From positions 1 to 5,505 of the forward strand of contig VGXD01000156.1 in assembly GCA_016873525.1 (NCBI GenBank): a DNA stretch of 5,505 nucleotides, read 5' to 3'. The notes under the pieces were generated by a model. It had not been told where the DNA came from, ran no database searches, and worked only from the letters and a program-made list of their open reading frames with translations. Shown one piece after another: positions 4,455-5,505 of this stretch. Every line of letters starts with the position of its first letter. Position 1 is the first letter of the stretch. This DNA is from Nitrospira sp. Lineage in GTDB: Bacteria; Nitrospirota; Nitrospiria; Nitrospirales; Nitrospiraceae. The position numbers and the translations under genes were made by a program.

Positions 4455-4910
4455 ATGACGAACAGATCTGACTTTGAACCGATGCTCGAGATTGCCATCG
4501 AGGAGGCGCGGATCGGCCTCTCGGAAGGCGGCATTCCCATCGGCGCCGCCCTGTTCAGGCGCGACGGGACGCTGCTCGGGCGCGGGCACAATCGCCGGGT
4601 TCAGGAGAACGATCCCTCCGTTCACGGCGAGACGGACGCCTTTCGCAAGGCTGGGCGCCAGCGCAGCTACCGAGACACCATCATGGTGACGACCCTTGCG
4701 CCCTGCTGGTATTGCAGCGGCCTCATTATCCAGTTTGGCATCGGCGCCGTCGTCGTCGGAGAATCCCGAACTTTTTCCGGCGGTCTGGACTGGCTGCGGG
4801 AACGGGGCATCGAGGTGATCGACCTCAATTCGGACGTCTGCCGGCGCATGCTGGCCGAATTCATCACGGCGCATCCCGAGCTGTGGCACGAAGACATTGG
4901 TCAGCCCTGA
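4455..4910 (+). CDS. cytosine deaminase, yeast FCY1 type (CDA-fold zinc enzyme)
   Basis: This encodes 151 aa, close to the 158 aa of yeast cytosine deaminase, and follows it from end to end. Matches include EEARIGLSEGGIPIGAALF (16-34), GRGHNRR (42-48), the zinc-binding HGE (57-59, His57 with the proton-shuttle Glu59) and the second zinc motif PCWYC (83-87, Cys84 and Cys87). VVVGESRTF (99-107) and the C-terminal lid PELWHEDIGQ (141-150) also match; yeast ends PQDWFEDIGE. The predicted reaction is cytosine to uracil plus ammonia, in the cytoplasm, for pyrimidine salvage. A relative acting on another base is possible. It is unrelated to the amidohydrolase CodA. The ATG at 4455 has GGTGAG (4445-4450) upstream. 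In-frame GTG (4446) and TTG (4431) starts are less likely. Its last ten bases overlap the convergent ABC-F gene. All catalytic residues are present. Confidence 0.88.
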   Translation: MTNRSDFEPMLEIAIEEARIGLSEGGIPIGAALFRRDGTLLGRGHNRRVQENDPSVHGETDAFRKAGRQRSYRDTIMVTTLAPCWYCSGLIIQFGIGAVVVGESRTFSGGLDWLRERGIEVIDLNSDVCRRMLAEFITAHPELWHEDIGQP

Positions 4911-5503
4911 GCGGCTTCGAGCTTCTTCTTCACGTCTTCCAGTTCATCGGCAAGGCTCGACCACTTGGCGGTCAGCCGTTCCAGGTCCTTCTTCCAGCGG
5001 GCTTGCTCGTCGTGCAGGCCGCTCCAGCGGACGTGGTCTTTATAGAGGGCTGGGTCGGCCAGTTCTTGCTCGCGGCTCTTGACGCGGGCTTCCAGTTCGA
5101 TCACCTCGGCTTCCGCCTTGGCCACTTGTTTCTCCAGTCTGGCCTGCGCCTTGGTCAGCTCCCGGCGCTCCCCGGACTTGCTCTTCTCGGCCGGGGGCGG
5201 AGACAGGGAGCGGCTGCCCGCTTGAGCCTGTTTCTGGGTTGGCGCGAGGTCCGCGGTGGATTCCTTGATGGACTCCAGTTCCTGGGCCCGTTTCCAGAGG
5301 TAGTATTCGTAGTCCCCGTAGTAATCCCGCGCCTTGCCTTCATCGATCTCCACCACGCGGGTGGCGATGCGCGTGAGGAAGGTCGGGTCGTGCGAGATGA
5401 AGATGATCGTGCCGGGGAATCCCGTCAGGGCGTCGGTGAGCACGTCCACGGAGGAGGGGTCCAAGTGGTTCGTGGGCTCGTCCAGCAGGAGCGTGTTCGC
5501 CGG
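4901..5503 (-). CDS. ABC-F family ATPase, C-terminal part (runs off right edge)
   Basis: The minus strand is open from the right edge to a TGA at 4901-4903, giving the last 200 residues. It begins PANTLLLDEPTNHLD, the Walker B and D-loop of the second nucleotide-binding domain with the NHLD signature of ABC-F proteins. Then come IIFISHDPTFL (the H-switch), VVEIDEGKARDYYGDYEYYL and a long charged coiled-coil C-terminal domain (roughly residues 110-200). There is no transmembrane segment. ABC-F proteins are soluble and bind the ribosome E site to relieve stalling or, in some members, give antibiotic resistance. The Uup-like C-terminal coiled coil fits a general translation or DNA-associated member, but the exact subfamily is unresolved. 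The TTG at 5464 is an internal Leu of NHLD, not the start. Its final ~110 bp recur as copies A and B to the left. It overlaps the deaminase end by ten bases. Confidence 0.95.
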   Translation of the reverse strand, partial: PANTLLLDEPTNHLDPSSVDVLTDALTGFPGTIIFISHDPTFLTRIATRVVEIDEGKARDYYGDYEYYLWKRAQELESIKESTADLAPTQKQAQAGSRSLSPPPAEKSKSGERRELTKAQARLEKQVAKAEAEVIELEARVKSREQELADPALYKDHVRWSGLHDEQARWKKDLERLTAKWSSLADELEDVKKKLEAAQG

Positions 5504-5505
5504 TT

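Overview
The window looks like a chromosomal segment from a GC-rich Gram-negative bacterium. The rarA, ABC-F and toxin-antitoxin proteins would fit Nitrospirota (Nitrospira-like), but that is an impression from protein style and not a database result. GC-rich housekeeping genes sit at both ends: an alpha/beta hydrolase and rarA on the left, an ABC-F ATPase on the right. Between about 1854 and 4900 lies a visibly less GC-rich accessory stretch of small modules, several of them broken.

Layout: (1) 1-412, minus strand, the N-terminal 137 residues of an alpha/beta hydrolase that runs off the left edge. (2) A 151-bp divergent promoter region. (3) rarA, 564-1853, intact. (4) About 300 bp with no convincing gene, holding a 17-bp tandem repeat and a possible promoter. 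(5) A small membrane-anchored protein of unknown function (2157-2435). Its reading frame continues past a TAG for 71 more coding-looking codons to 2651. (6) A REP-like hairpin, then a promoter with three 9-bp TGTAC repeats, then a Phd/YefM antitoxin and RelE-type toxin pair (2871-3392). (7) hicB (intact) and hicA (interrupted by an in-frame TAG before the catalytic His), 3672-4105. (8) A cytosine deaminase of the yeast FCY1 type (4455-4910). (9) The C-terminal 200 residues of an ABC-F ATPase on the minus strand, running off the right edge.

The most striking structure is a repeat that gene calling would miss. The last ~110 bp of an ABC-F gene occur three times in the same orientation: a degenerate copy after the phd/relE pair (3423-3555), a degenerate copy after hicBA (4196-4325), and the real gene end after the deaminase (4901-5030). 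Each small plus-strand module therefore runs into an ABC-F 3' end, giving three tandem units of 'cargo gene(s) plus ABC-F 3' end'. The two remnants are 93% identical to each other (102 of 110 bases, no gaps) and 82-84% identical to the resident gene. Each carries a different premature stop. I infer serial insertion or accretion of cargo at the 3' end of the ABC-F gene, with duplication of that end, followed by decay. This is untested and no integrase is visible in the window.

The two toxin-antitoxin modules and the deaminase are typical cargo of such variable loci. The phd/relE pair looks functional and autoregulated. hicBA has probably lost its toxin.
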